64,000 nt of DNA. Origin: Ga0077555 sp963741565. GTDB taxonomy: Bacteria > Pseudomonadota > Alphaproteobacteria > Rhizobiales > Hyphomicrobiaceae. Shown one piece after another: positions 44,085-55,374 of the stretch. The stretch is from the NCBI GenBank assembly GCA_963741565.1, contig CAVUIK010000001.1:186001-250000 (forward strand), given 5' to 3'. Each line of letters opens with the position of its first letter. The stretch's first letter is position 1. Made by a program: the position numbers and the translations under genes. The notes beneath the pieces were generated by a model. It made no database searches and was not told the DNA's origin. It saw only the letters and a list, made by a program, of their open reading frames with translations.

Positions 44085-45320
44085 ATGACGTCGGCAAAGT
44101 CGGGCGTTGGCCTGGCTCACTACATTCGGACTGTTCGGGCACGAACAGCAGTGAGCGTGCTGCATCGGGTTGGTGCGGCGCTGGCTATATTAGGCGTTGT
44201 GCTAGCGGTGTCCTATGTCACGCGCAATGCGTTCCGGCACCTGGGCGGGTTTGCGCTGCTGGCGTTTGCCGGCCTGATCGCGGCGTCCATTGCGATCAAC
44301 TGGCGGCCTGCCATCCTTTTCAATGCGGCGTTTGTGTTCCTCGCGCTTGGCGTCGGCGAGATCGTGGCGTCACGCATGCTCGAGACCCGGGTCGCGACCC
44401 GCTATGAAGGCTCCTACGCTTCCAACTATTTCCACCCCGACACGGAACTCGGTTACGGGCCGCGGCCAGAGAAGCGGCTCGAGCGATCCCACAAGTTGAC
44501 GCATGACGGGCGCACCATCTACGACCGCCAGTATGCGCTCGATACGCACGGTTTTCGGGTTGCGTCGGGCTTCGCGACCCGCGGCAAAATTGCGTTGTTC
44601 GGATGCTCGTTCACGTTCGGTGAGGGTGTCCCGGACGAACAAACGCTGGCGGCGCACGTGTCGCGGTTGGCAGGGCAGCAGGCCGTGAACTTCGGATTCC
44701 ATGGTTACGGGCCGCATCAGTTTCTGCGAGCCCTCGAGTCCGATCGGCCGGCGGCGGCCGGTGTCACGGAGATGTCGGCGATCGTCTACACGTTGCTGCC
44801 GGACCACGTCGACCGTGCAGCCGGGCGGAGCCCATGGGATCTTTATGGGCCGAAATACGACGTGGTCAATGGGCAGGCCCGGCATGTTGGCGCCTTTGCC
44901 TCGCGCGGCCTCGTCTCCAAGGCGAAAGAGGCGCTGGCGCGGAAGTCGGCGATCTATGGGCTCTTGAGTGCGCGATATTCGGGCGGCGCCGATCGCGAAG
45001 GCCAGGATCGCGAGCGCGTCGTTGCCATCTTGAAGCGCGCGAACGAGCTCGTTCGAGGGCAGTACAAGTCAAGGCTGCTCATTGTGCTGTGGGATGTCGT
45101 CGAGCCGGCGGCGGCGCAGTGGGAAGTGGCGCGCAGCGGGGCCAGGTCGGCGTGGCTGGCCAATGCGGTGAAGGACGCTGGTCTGGATGCGATCGCCGTA
45201 TCGGGTCTGGCCGAGCCGCCGCGCGGCGAACGCTATTACATTCCCGATGACGGCCATCCGACGCCCGACGCGTTCGCGGCCGTCGCAAAAGGTATCGTCG
45301 CCGCAATTCAAAAGAGATGA
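44085..45320 (+). CDS. Membrane-anchored SGNH-hydrolase-like protein
   Basis: 411 residues from ATG 44085. Two or three TM helices lie in the first ~95 residues (VGAALAILGVVLAVSYV, GFALLAFAGLIAASIAI, AILFNAAFVFLALGVGEIVA). An extracytoplasmic domain follows, with a GDS-like nucleophile block IALFGCSFTFGEGVPDEQT, VNFGFHGYGPHQF and a late PDDGHPTPDAF (Asp-x-x-His). This is the layout of SGNH hydrolases that modify cell-surface glycans, for example by O-acetylation. The substrate is unknown. Confidence 0.8.
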   Translation: MTSAKSGVGLAHYIRTVRARTAVSVLHRVGAALAILGVVLAVSYVTRNAFRHLGGFALLAFAGLIAASIAINWRPAILFNAAFVFLALGVGEIVASRMLETRVATRYEGSYASNYFHPDTELGYGPRPEKRLERSHKLTHDGRTIYDRQYALDTHGFRVASGFATRGKIALFGCSFTFGEGVPDEQTLAAHVSRLAGQQAVNFGFHGYGPHQFLRALESDRPAAAGVTEMSAIVYTLLPDHVDRAAGRSPWDLYGPKYDVVNGQARHVGAFASRGLVSKAKEALARKSAIYGLLSARYSGGADREGQDRERVVAILKRANELVRGQYKSRLLIVLWDVVEPAAAQWEVARSGARSAWLANAVKDAGLDAIAVSGLAEPPRGERYYIPDDGHPTPDAFAAVAKGIVAAIQKR

Positions 45321-45345
45321 GTTCCCGGCGCCTGCGGTGACCAGT

Positions 45346-46338
45346 TCAAGCGATGGTCTTCAGTAGAAGCTTGCCGGTCGTGCCGCGGCCTTCGATGGTT
45401 CTGTGCGCCTCTTGCGCGCCATCCAGCGGCCACACGCGGTCGATGACGACCTTGAGCTTGCCGGTCTTCCAAGCGCCCAGTAGATCGCTGCTGCGCAAGC
45501 GGACCTCGGCTGCGTCCTGCATGTAGTCGGCGAGGTGTGGTCGCGTCAAAAAGATCGAGCCGGCCTCGGCCAGCTGTTGTGGATCGACGGCGTCGACGGC
45601 GCCCGATGCGCCGCCGTAGAGGGCAACGACGCCGCGACGGCGGCAGGCTGCCAGGCTCTTGGCGAAGGTGTCTTTGCCGACGGCGTCATAGACCGCGTGG
45701 CAACCCTGGCGGTTGGTGATCTCCTGCACGCGTGCCAGGAAATCCTCCTTTGTATAGACGATGACATGATCGGCGCCGCGCGCCTTGGCGATCGCTGCCT
45801 TTGCGTCAGAACCAACCGTCGTGATCACCGTCGCCCCGTTGCCTTTCGCGATCTGGATCAACAACTGGCCGACGCCGCCAGCGCCGGAATGCACGAGCAC
45901 GGTGTCGCCGGCCTTGATCGGGAAGGTCGACGACGCGAGGTAGTGTGCGGTTGCCCCCTGTAGCTGCAGCGCGCAGGCCACATCCAGCGGCACGTCGGTT
46001 GGTACGGGAACCAGCCGCCAAGCCGGAACCACCGCGTATTCGGCGTAGCTGCCCTGGGTCACGCACCACGCGACACGGTCGCCGACCTTGAGATCCGTGA
46101 CGCCCGCGCCAAGCTTCGCGATCTCGCCCGCGCCTTCGCGGCCGAGCACCATGGGAAGTGCCGAGGCATGCGTCGTGGTTTTCGCATAGGCGCCTTTGCG
46201 CATGTAGACATCGACGAAATTGATGCCGGCAAAAGCAGTTTTGACCAACGCCTCACCGGGGCCGGGCTCAGGCACCGCGACATCCAGCATGCTCAGCGCG
46301 TCTGCTCCACCGTAAGCCTTGATGCCAACCGCACGCAT
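45346..46338 (-). CDS. Zinc-less quinone oxidoreductase (MDR family)
   Basis: 330 residues from ATG 46338 (AAGGGAAC upstream). N-terminal GroES-like domain (VGIKAYGGADALSML, FAGINFVDVYMRKGAY) and a Rossmann domain with NADPH motif VLVHSGAGGVGQLLIQIAKG at ~143-162; VGDRVAW and AYGG-type ends match QOR1. It reduces quinones with NADPH. No zinc ligands are present. Confidence 0.93.
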   Translation of the reverse strand: MRAVGIKAYGGADALSMLDVAVPEPGPGEALVKTAFAGINFVDVYMRKGAYAKTTTHASALPMVLGREGAGEIAKLGAGVTDLKVGDRVAWCVTQGSYAEYAVVPAWRLVPVPTDVPLDVACALQLQGATAHYLASSTFPIKAGDTVLVHSGAGGVGQLLIQIAKGNGATVITTVGSDAKAAIAKARGADHVIVYTKEDFLARVQEITNRQGCHAVYDAVGKDTFAKSLAACRRRGVVALYGGASGAVDAVDPQQLAEAGSIFLTRPHLADYMQDAAEVRLRSSDLLGAWKTGKLKVVIDRVWPLDGAQEAHRTIEGRGTTGKLLLKTIA

Positions 46339-46522
46339 GGACTGTTCCCTTGAAACCATCTTGTTTTTGACGTCGATGAGGACTTTACCCTGCTGTGGCC
46401 AGTTCCTACAATCCTGGCCGAAGTCGCACAGGTGATGCGCAGTTCAAATGGCAATTGGGTCCCGTGGCCGTGACGCCACCGAACACCTGGGGCGCCCACA
46501 CGCCGCAACTGAGGAGACTGCC

Positions 46523-47149
46523 ATGCTACGGATCTACGGACGGGCGAATTCGATCAACGTGCGCAAGGTGCTCTGGATCTGCGATGAGGTCGGCGAGAAA
46601 TTCGAGCGTGAGGATTGGGGCCGCGGCTTCAGGCCGACGTCGGAGGCCGGTTTCCAGAAGGTTTCAATGTTCGGAGTCGTGCCGGTCGTCGACGACAATG
46701 GCTTCATTCTGCGCGAATCGAACACCATCGTGCGGTATCTCGCGACCAAGCACGGGCGGAACGACCTCTACCCGACCGATCTGAAGCAGCGGGCCCTGGC
46801 CGAGCAATGGATGGATTGGGCCGCGACCGACATTTATATGGCAATCCGGCCGGTGTTCCTCGGACTTCAGGTCAAGATGGCGCCGTTCAAGGACGATGCG
46901 GACGGCATCCAGGCCGGCATCAAGGAATGGTCGCGGCAGATGGGCTTGTTGGAAACCCATCTGGCGGCGCACGGGCCCTATGTGACGGGGAAATCTTTCA
47001 CGATCGGCGACATCTCGGTCGGTCTGATCGCGAACCGGTGGTTCGGCATCCCATTCGACAAGCCTAAGCTGCCCGCTGTCGCCGCCTATTACGAACAACT
47101 GTCCGAGCGGCCCGCGTATCGCAGGCACGGCCGCAACGGCACGCCCTGA
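46523..47149 (+). CDS. Glutathione S-transferase family protein
   Basis: 208 residues from ATG 46523 (GAGGAG 6 bases upstream). The N-terminal thioredoxin-like domain begins MLRIYGRANSINVRKVLWICDEVG, with cis-Pro in GVVPVVDDNGFILRESNTIVRYLA (ES motif binds glutathione). The C-terminal helical domain has GKSFTIGDISVGLIANRWF with the N-capping box. The substrate is unknown. Confidence 0.93.
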   Translation: MLRIYGRANSINVRKVLWICDEVGEKFEREDWGRGFRPTSEAGFQKVSMFGVVPVVDDNGFILRESNTIVRYLATKHGRNDLYPTDLKQRALAEQWMDWAATDIYMAIRPVFLGLQVKMAPFKDDADGIQAGIKEWSRQMGLLETHLAAHGPYVTGKSFTIGDISVGLIANRWFGIPFDKPKLPAVAAYYEQLSERPAYRRHGRNGTP

Positions 47150-47159
47150 AGGACCGCAC

Positions 47160-47429
47160 TCAGTGGCGCGACAACCACTCACGCGCGCGCCGCTGGGCAA
47201 CGCCGATGTCGGCTTTCGACATTTCGGCGGCCAGTTCCTGGCGATAGCGTTTCGCTGCGTCGTTGCCACGCAGCGCGGCAAGATTGAACCACTTGTGCGC
47301 CTCGACCATGTCGAGCCCCACGTCGCGCCCCGCGCAATACATCAGGCCAAGTTCAAACAGCGCATCGGGTGCGCCGCCTTGAGCGGCCATCTCGATCAGA
47401 TCCCGGCTTTCAGCCTCGTAACGGGCCAT
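47160..47429 (-). CDS. Small Sel1-repeat (TPR-like) protein
   Basis: 89 residues from ATG 47429 (GGGAGAG upstream). One clear Sel1 unit, GGAPDALFELGLMYCAGRDVGLDMVEAHKWFNLAA, is followed by a partial helix pair. Such proteins act as adaptors. It is convergent with the GST gene over ten bases. Confidence 0.75.
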   Translation of the reverse strand: MARYEAESRDLIEMAAQGGAPDALFELGLMYCAGRDVGLDMVEAHKWFNLAALRGNDAAKRYRQELAAEMSKADIGVAQRRAREWLSRH

Positions 47430-48022
47430 AACTCTCTCCCAGCTTTCCGAATTCAATCGTCTCCATGGGCTGTTGCGCTTAGGGCTTGAACACGCCGACA
47501 ACTTGCCGAGTACGGAGTCTTGTCAAAGCGAACATGTCAGCGGCGGGATGATAACTCGTAAATTTCGGCGCAGAGTTGCTTGGCTATTGTCGCGAAATGC
47601 ATTGTGAAATCAGCTGTTACCCGTCTGATTTTGGGACAAATGGGCCGCTTGAGCGCGGTCCGAAAGGCATTCTTCACGCTTCTGGTCAGCAATTCCTAAC
47701 CATGCCGCGCGATCGGCGGGAGTTGTCGCGGCGGGCGCGCGCGGCCGGAGCGCGTGTGACGGCCAGACCAGCGACTACTGTTGTCTCAACTGTCAAGCGG
47801 AGAGTGACGCCTCATTGGCGTCAACCAGGTCGCAAGCAGATCGCCAAAACTCATAGATCGCGTGTGAATTCGGGCGCCCGTGGCGACGCTCCGCGCGGCT
47901 GCGAAATGCAGACGTTGACAATCGCGAAATGGAATGACCTGATAGCGCACTAAGAGTTCCACGACCGCTGACGCAATGTCGAGGTCCAAGGAACCCGCCG
48001 GGGGACCAAGGGAGGAATTTCA
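47430..48022. other. 593-base gap upstream of the liv operon
   Basis: No supported gene: frames here lack ribosome sites and family similarity. It is less GC-biased than its surroundings. A possible promoter toward the liv operon is TTGACA (47915-47920) with CTGATA (47939-47944) at an 18-base spacing. Confidence 0.35.
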
Positions 48023-48103
48023 ATGCGGACGCCTCTGCGTTGCCGTGGAGCACAGCGGTGCGCCGCCTGTTCGCCACGGATCTGTGACGGGCGGTGGCGA
48101 TGA
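48023..48103 (+). CDS. Possible 26-residue leader peptide overlapping livG start
   Basis: An ATG 8 bases after GGGAGGA, the best ribosome site near the operon head, opens a 26-residue Cys/Arg-rich frame (MRTPLRCRGAQRCAACSPRI...). Its TGA (48101-48103) overlaps the livG ATG, as in translational coupling. It could instead be part of livG displaced by an upstream indel, given how many occur in this region. Confidence 0.3.
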   Translation: MRTPLRCRGAQRCAACSPRICDGRWR

Positions 48104-48922
48104 ACGTGGCGAATCCAGCCGTTGCGGCGAGCCAGGGACAGGCGCCGACGCTGTTGAATGTGGATGGCGTCGCCAAACGGTTCGGCGGTGTCGTCGCGTC
48201 CGACGGCGTTTCCTTGCAGGTGCCAAAAGGCAAGATCCTATCGGTGATCGGACCGAACGGCGCCGGCAAGACATCGCTGCTCAACATGATCTCAGGTTTT
48301 TACAAGCCGGATGTCGGCAAAATTACATTTGAAGGGCGCGACATCACGCACCGCCGGCCGAGCGATATCGCCGAGCTCGGCGTCGCACGGACCTTCCAGA
48401 ATATTGCACTGTTCTCCGGCTTGACCGTGCTCGACAATCTGATGCTTGGGCGCCACGTGCGCATGAAGTCGGGCGTGCTGTCGAATGTCATTTATTGGGG
48501 GCGCGCGCAGAGAGAGGAGATCGCCAATCGCGATGTCTGCGAGGAGATCATCGATTTCTTGAAGCTGCAGGATCTCCGAAAACTGCAGACGGCGTCGCTG
48601 GCCTATGGACTTCGCAAGCGCGTCGAACTCGGCCGTGCGCTGGCGCTCGAGCCGCGCCTTCTGCTGCTGGACGAGCCGATGGGCGGCATGAACCAGGACG
48701 AGAAAGAGGATATGGCGCGCTATATCCTGGACGTGAACCAGGAACGTGGCGTCACCGTCATGCTGATCGAGCACGATATGGGCGTCGTGATGGACATTTC
48801 GGACCACGTTGTCGTGCTCGACCGTGGACGTAAGATCGCCGAGGGAACGCCCGCCGAGGTGCAGGCGAACCCCGCCGTCATCACAGGCCTATCTCGGCGC
48901 CAAGGGAGCTCCCAAGGCATGA
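48100..48922 (+). CDS. livG: Branched-chain-type ABC transporter ATP-binding protein LivG (frameshift near end)
   Basis: 273 residues after removing one extra base near 48885. Walker A is GPNGAGKTSLLN, the Q-loop region RTFQNIALF, the signature SLAYGLRKRVELGRALAL (degenerate C-loop), Walker B LLLLDEPMGG, and the H-loop IEHDMGVV. The C-terminus should read AYLGAKGAPKA before TGA (48920-48922), overlapping the next gene's ATG (ATGA). Without correction the frame reads through into the ligase gene. LivG and LivF drive import of branched-chain amino acids or other carboxylated compounds. Confidence 0.9.
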
Positions 48923-50868
48923 GCCTCATCGACCATCCCGAGACGTGCACGCTGCCGAAGCTGCTGATCAAAAACGCCAAAGGCCACCCGTCCGAACCCG
49001 GCATGCGCGAAAAGGATCGCGGCATCTGGAAGACGATGACGTGGAAGGATTGCGATACGTTCATGCGCGATCTGGCCGCGGGGCTCGGCACTTCTCGGCT
49101 TCGCGCGCGACGACAAGCTCTCGGTCGTCGGCGACAACCGGCCGCGCGCTCTATCTCGCTCAAGTCGCCGCTCAGGCGCTCGGCGGCATTGCGGTGCCGG
49201 TCTATCAGGACGCGATCGCTACCGAGCTCGTCTACGTTCTGAACCACGCCGAGGTGTCGATCATCGTTGCGGAGGATCAGGAGCAGGTCGACAAGATCCT
49301 GTCGCTGCGCACCGAGCTGCCGACCCTGAAGTGGGTCCTCTACGACGATCCGCGCGGGCATGACCGGCATCGACGGACCCGATGCTCAAGTCGCTGACGG
49401 ATGTCGATTGCGGCCGGCCATGAGTTCAGCGCCCGGAACCCGAGCGCTGTTCGAGCACGAGATGGCCCAAGGCAAGGCCGACGATGTCGCTATGATCGCC
49501 TACACGTCGGGCACGACGGGGCGGCCCAAAGGCGTGCTGCTCAGCCACCGCAACATGATCGCGACGGCCGAGAACTACACCACGGCCGAGGACGTCCAGC
49601 GCGGCGACAACTGGCTGGCCTATCTGCCGATGGCCTGGGTCGGCGACGTCATGTATTCGCTCGGCGTCGCGCTGGTCGTCGGGCGTCACGATCAATTGCC
49701 CGGAAAGCCCCGAGACTGTGCAGCGCGATCTGCGCGAGCTCGGCCCGACCAGCATCCTGGCGCCGCCGCGCATCTGGGAAAACCTGCTGACGCAGATCCA
49801 GGTGAAGACGGCGGATTCGTCACCGCTGAAGCGCCGGATCTTTGAGCATTTCCGTGCCGTCGCCGAGCGGCGCGAGCTGCTGATCACGGACGGCAAGCCG
49901 GTGCCGGCAGGCCTCAACTTGTCGTACAAGCTCGGCGAATACCTCGTTTACGGCCCGGTGCGCGATCAGCTCGGTTTCCGCAATGCTCGCTGGGCGGTCA
50001 CTGGCGGCGCGCCGCTCGGGCCCGACACGTTCCGCTTCTTCCGCTCGTTCGGCGTCAACCTGAAGCAGGTCTACGGCGCGACCGAGGGCAGTGCGCTGAT
50101 CGCTTTCCAGCGCGACGGTCAAGTGGATCCGAACACGGTCGGGCAGCCGGTGCCGGGACTCGAGTACAAGATCGACGAGCGCGGCGAGCTGCTGATCCGT
50201 GGTCCCGGAGTGTTCGTCGGCTACTACAAGCAGGACGAGGCGACGCGCGAGACCAAGTCGGCCGACGGTTGGCTGAAGACGGGCGATGCCGCGCGTGGTC
50301 GATCCGCGCGGGCATCTGGCGATCATCGACCGGGCCAAGGATGTGGGCCGGCTCGACGACGGCACGGCGTTCGCGCCGCAGTTCGTCGAGAACAAGCTGA
50401 AATTCAGCCCCTTCATCCGCGAGGCCGTCGCCTTCGGCGACCAGCGCCCTTCGTGTGCGCCATGATCGCGATCGATCTTGCGACCGCGGGCAACTGGGCC
50501 GAGCGCAACGGGCTGCCTTACACCAGCTTCATGGATCTCACGAAGAAGCCTGAGATAGCGCAGCTTGATCATCGATGAAGTGCGCAAGATGAATGCTACG
50601 CTCCCGGACAACATCCGCGTGACGCGCGCTCCTTCTGCTCCAGAAGGAGCTCGAGGCCGACGACAACGAGTTGACGCGTACGCGCAAGGTGCGCCGGTCC
50701 TTTGTCGCCGAGAAGTATGCGCCGGTGATCGACGCTTTGTACAACGGCGCCAACTCTGCCGAAGTGACGATGGAAATCACTTACGAGGACGGCCGCAAGT
50801 CGGAGTTGCGCACCGCACTCATCATTTACGACGTGACCGCCGCTCCATCCGTCCGCAAGGCCGCCTGA
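48919..50868 (+). pseudogene. Long-chain acyl-CoA synthetase (AMP-dependent), at least 11 frame changes
   Basis: About 646 residues after correction. Conserved segments in successive frames include the AMP-binding loop AYTSGTTGRPKGVLLSHRN, YLPMAWVGDVMYSLG, GAPLGPDTFRFFRSFGVNLKQVYGATEGS (adenylation core), DGWLKTGD and DNIRVTR, then a C-terminal ITYEDGRKSELRTALIIYD. Frame changes lie near 49095, 49148, 49359, 49383, 49408, 49442, 49682, 50294, 50448, 50567 and 50628; all are +1 except 50448 (-1). It would activate a carboxylic acid to its CoA thioester. Its position inside a liv operon implies the transported substrate is an aromatic or fatty acid to be activated on entry. Confidence 0.85.
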
Positions 50869-50877
50869 GGAACACCG

Positions 50878-51787
50878 ATGCTTGAGGAACTTCAATTCGC
50901 CTTTTCGCTCGCGATCAGCGGCCTGTCGATCGGGATGATGTACTCGCTGATCGCGCTGGGGTTCGTCCTTGTCTACAAGGCGACAGACGCCATCAATTTT
51001 GCGCAGGGCGAGTTCGTGATGCTCGCGGGATATGCGGGCGCCCTGGTGCTGGCCGGGAGCCTTGGACAGGGTCCGCTTGCCGTAGCGCTCGCCGTTATAG
51101 CCGCGATTGCGGTCATGATCGGTTTCAGTTTTGGGCTCGAGCGCATCGTGCTCCGCCCGTTGCTTGGTCGGCCGGTCGTGGCTGTGATCATGGCGACCAT
51201 CGGCCTTGCCGCCATTCTGCGCGGATTGCCGCCCGTCACGATTGGCGCCCAGACGAGGACGCTGCCGTTGCCGATCCCCGACACTCCCATCGATTTTGGG
51301 CTATTCACGCTGCCGGCGATCCAAATTCTCGGTGTGGTGGTGTCGCTGCTCTGCATTTCCGTGTTCACCTGGTTCTTCATGAAAAGCCGCATGGGCGTCG
51401 CCATGCGCGCCGTCGCCGACAATCAGCAGGTGGCCATGGCCATGGGCATCAACGTCGAACGCTATTTCGCGATCGCCTGGGCCATGGCCGGCATCGTGTC
51501 AGCACTCGGGGGCATCATCTGGGGCAGCATGCTCGGGGTCGATACGCAGCTCGCGCTGGTCGGCCTCAAGGTGTTCCCGGTGGTGATCCTCGGGCGGCCT
51601 CGACTCGATCATCGGCGCCGTCATCGGCGGCCTCATCGTCGGTGTCGTCGAAAGCCTGGCCGCCGGTTATCTCGATCCCTTCGTCGGTGGCGGAACGAAG
51701 GATTTCGCGCCGTATGTTCTGATGATCATCATGCTCATGTTCAAGCCATATGGCATGTTCGGTAAACGCAAGATCGAGCGCATTTAA
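50878..51787 (+). pseudogene. livH: Branched-chain-type ABC permease LivH, one frameshift
   Basis: 302 residues after one extra G at ~51592-51594 is removed. About eight TM helices; ALGFVLVYKATDAINFAQGEFVMLAGY and AVADNQQVAMAMGINVERYFAIAWAMAG are the LivH signatures. After the break, frame 2 gives GGLDSIIGAVIGGLIVGVVESLAAGY and ends GKRKIERI before TAA (51785-51787). Uncorrected translation ends in an Arg-rich non-membrane tail. Confidence 0.87.
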
Positions 51788-51824
51788 TTCGTCAGTACCA
51801 CGTAGGCAGTAGGGAGCTTGACAC

Positions 51825-52892
51825 GTGTTCCACCGCGAAGCCGGGAATTTCAAGACGACCTATGCTGCCGACATGGCGCTGTTCCCTTTGCCGATCACGC
51901 GGTGGGCGGCAGCGTTTTTTGCGCTGCTGTTCCTCTTTGGCGTGCCGATGGTGCTGCACGAGTACTATCTGTCGATCTTCAGTCTGGTATTCATCGCCAT
52001 CGTCGGCGCGCTCGGCCTCAATATTCTGGTCGGCTACACCGGGCAGATCTCGATCGGCCACGCCGCCTTCATGTCGGTCGGCGCCTATACGGCGGCCAAC
52101 CTCGCCGTCAAGCTCGGCCTGCCGTTCTGGATCACGCTGCCGGCCGGCGGCCTGATGGCGGCCTTCATCGGCGCCATCGTCGGCATCCCGAGCCTGCGGA
52201 TCAAGGGCACCTATCTCGCCATCGCGACGCTGGCGAGCCAGCTGATCATCGAGTGGGTCATCAATCACACGCCGGCAATTTCCGGCGGCGCTGCCGCGTC
52301 GATCGAGGTGCCGCGTCCGATCATGTTCGGTGTGCCGCTGAAGTCGCAGGGTCAGTTGTACTATTTCACTCTGTTCTTTGCGATGCTGGCGATCGTTGCG
52401 ACGATGAACCTGGTGCGCAGCCGTATCGGTCGTGCCTTCGTTGCCATCCGCGACCAGGATATCGCGGCTGAGATCATCGGCATCAATATCTTTCGCTACA
52501 AGCTGCTCGCTTTCGCTATCTCGTCGTTCTACGGCGGCGTCTGCGGCGTGCTCTACACCTACTATTTCGGCATCGCCAACTACGAGGCGTTCCAGATCGG
52601 CGTGTCGATCGACTATCTGGCCATGGTCATCATCGGCGGGCTCGGTTCGGTGCTCGGTTCGATCCTCGGCGCCGTCTTCGTCACGATGCTGCCGATCGCC
52701 ATCCGCATCTTCGTCGAGACGTTCGGCGGCTATATCTGGGATACGGCGGCGCTGTCTGCGGTTGCCGCCAGCATGCGCCTGGTGATGTTCGGCGTTCTCA
52801 TCATCTTCTTCCTGATCGTCGAGCCGGAAGGGCTTGCCCGGCTCTGGCGAAATATCCGAAACTACTTCCGAACCTGGCCGTTCTCCTACTGA
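51825..52892 (+). CDS. livM: Branched-chain-type ABC permease LivM
   Basis: 355 residues from GTG 51825, the only fully intact gene in this operon. Nine or so TM helices; GLNILVGYTGQISIGHAAFMSVGAYTAA, SLRIKGTYLAIATLA, IRDQDIAAEIIGINIFRYKLLAFAISSFYGGVCG and FQIGVSIDYLAMVIIGGLGSVLGSILGA are family signatures. It pairs with LivH as the membrane channel. Confidence 0.95.
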   Translation: MFHREAGNFKTTYAADMALFPLPITRWAAAFFALLFLFGVPMVLHEYYLSIFSLVFIAIVGALGLNILVGYTGQISIGHAAFMSVGAYTAANLAVKLGLPFWITLPAGGLMAAFIGAIVGIPSLRIKGTYLAIATLASQLIIEWVINHTPAISGGAAASIEVPRPIMFGVPLKSQGQLYYFTLFFAMLAIVATMNLVRSRIGRAFVAIRDQDIAAEIIGINIFRYKLLAFAISSFYGGVCGVLYTYYFGIANYEAFQIGVSIDYLAMVIIGGLGSVLGSILGAVFVTMLPIAIRIFVETFGGYIWDTAALSAVAASMRLVMFGVLIIFFLIVEPEGLARLWRNIRNYFRTWPFSY

Positions 52893-52953
52893 GCTGCCGA
52901 GTGCGAGCAACGAGAAGAAGCTAGAAGCCACGAACAGTCAAATGGAGGTTGGC

Positions 52954-54202
52954 ATGTTGACAGGTATCGCAGTTCGATCGGGCATAGCCGCGGTCGCGCT
53001 CGGACTGATGTGTCGGAGTAGCCACCGCACAGGACAAGGAAGTCATCATCGGCATGCAGTGCGACCGCACCGGGCCGACGCAGATCGCCGGCACGACGCT
53101 CTGCCCCGCCTATCACGACTACGTCGCGCTGGTGAACAGCAAGGGCGGCCTCGAGGGCTACAAGGTCAAGGTCATCGAGATCGACCACGAGTACAAGGTG
53201 CCGCCGGCCATGGAAGCGCACGAGCGCTTCAAGAAGGAAGGCGCCATCTTCCACAGCGTCTACGGCACGCCGCAGATCGCCGCGCTGATCAAGAAGCTCG
53301 AAGAGGACAAGATGGCGGCGACGTCGCCGGGCTTCGGCTCGGCTGCGGCAGCCGACGGCAAGCGCTATCCCTGGATCTTCCCGGTCGCGGCCACCTACTG
53401 GTCGCAGGCCGCCGTCGCCGTCGACTTCGTCAAGAAGCAGCTCGGCGGCGACCTCAAGGGCAAGAAGATCGCCTACATCTTCTTCGACAACCCGGCCGGC
53501 AAGGAGCCGATCGGCGTGCTCGAGGACATCGCCAAGATCGAAGGCTTCGAGATGCGCACCTTCGCGGTGCCGTCGCCGGGCATCGAGATGGGCGCGCAGG
53601 TGCTCGACATCACCGGCCGCTTCAAGCCGGACTTCGTGATCTCGCATCTCTTCGGCCGCGCGCCGGCGGTGTCGCTCAAGGAGTTCAAGGGCAAGGGCTT
53701 CCCGCTGAGCAAGGTCGTCGGCTTCGTGTGGGCGGTCTCGGAGGCCGACATCGCGGCCGCCGGCGGCATGGCCTTCGCCGAGGGCTATCACACCCTGCAG
53801 TATGCCGGCGTCGGCAAGGACTTCCCGGTCCTGAAAGAGATCGAGGAGATGTACAAGAAGCAGGGCAAGCCGCGCGCCGAAGGAGATGGACACCACGGTG
53901 CTCTACAATCGCGGTGTCTACCAGGCCGCGGTGCAGCTCGAGGCCATCCGCGCAGGCGATCATGGCCAAGGGCGGCGCCAAGCCGACGTCGGTCGACGTG
54001 CGCGACGGCTTCGAGAAGATCGAGAAGGTTCCGGTCGGCGATCTGTCGCCGCCGCTCAAGCTGACGCCCGAGGATCACGAGGGCGGCGGCTGGGTGCAGG
54101 TCTGGACGGTCAAGGGCGGCAAGTATCGTGAAGACGTCCGAGTGGACCCAGGCTTACCGCGACGTGATCAAGAAGCACCTCGCGGACGACGCGAAGAAGT
54201 AA
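52954..54202 (+). pseudogene. Periplasmic substrate-binding protein of the liv-type transporter, four frameshifts
   Basis: 414 residues after removing extra bases near 53010, 53875, 53951 and 54127. It starts at ATG 52954 with GGAGG upstream. A signal peptide (IAAVALGLM ... VGVATAQ) precedes a type I binding fold: IIGMQCDRTGPTQIAGTTLCPAYHDYVALVNSKGG, IDHEYKVPPAMEAHERFKKEGA, TSPGFGSAAAADG, YIFFDNPAGKEPIG, FVISHLFGRAP. The end reads TVLYNRGVYQAAVQLEAIR, GAKPTSVDVRDGFE and WTQAYRDVIKKHLADDAKK. It is a LivK-like receptor; codon use is very GC-ending, suggesting high expression. The ligand is unknown. Confidence 0.88.
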
Positions 54203-54212
54203 GGATCTTTCA

Positions 54213-54244
54213 AGCGGGCGGCACACGCCGCCCGCTGTCTTTTT
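54213..54244 (+). terminator. Intrinsic terminator between binding-protein gene and livF
   Basis: AGCGGGCGGC (54213-54222) pairs perfectly with GCCGCCCGCT (54227-54236) over a 4-base loop, followed by GTCTTTTT. It starts 11 bases after the binding-protein stop. It should end most transcripts there and reduce livF expression. Confidence 0.85.
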
Positions 54245-54260
54245 CCAGTCGAGCGAGCCC

Positions 54261-55054
<794 letters not shown>

Positions 55055-55374
55055 GCCTGATCCAATCGCATCCGGAGCATGTCCTGGAAGACGCGCCGCC
55101 CTCCGGGCATGATCGCAGCTGCGCGCGTGCCGGGGATACGCCGCTCAGCGCGCAGGTGAGTTCGCGATCGTTGCATTCGCGCAATCGACTTATGCTTTCG
55201 CGCCAGCGGCCTTCGGTCCGATCCGCGAGTTTGCGCCAACATTCGGCGCGATAGCCCCGGGCCCTGCGCCGTGCGTGTTTATGGCCGCTGGCATTGTTTA
55301 AGCCCTGTCCAATCTGGCATTCCTCGCCGGGCGTCGGCGCTAGCGCTTTAGGTGGGCGCTAACTCGCGTCGCAA
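55055..55374. other. 320-base gap between convergent livF and trpB
   Basis: No supported gene or tRNA. Several short GC-rich inverted repeats, e.g. GGCGCTAGCGC near 55336, but none followed by a T-run. It occupies the place where trpA would be expected after trpB. Confidence 0.5.

Noticed and set aside
47576..47953. A 125-residue plus-strand frame in the gap upstream of the liv operon
   Set aside because: It lacks a ribosome site, has mixed basic composition and no domain.
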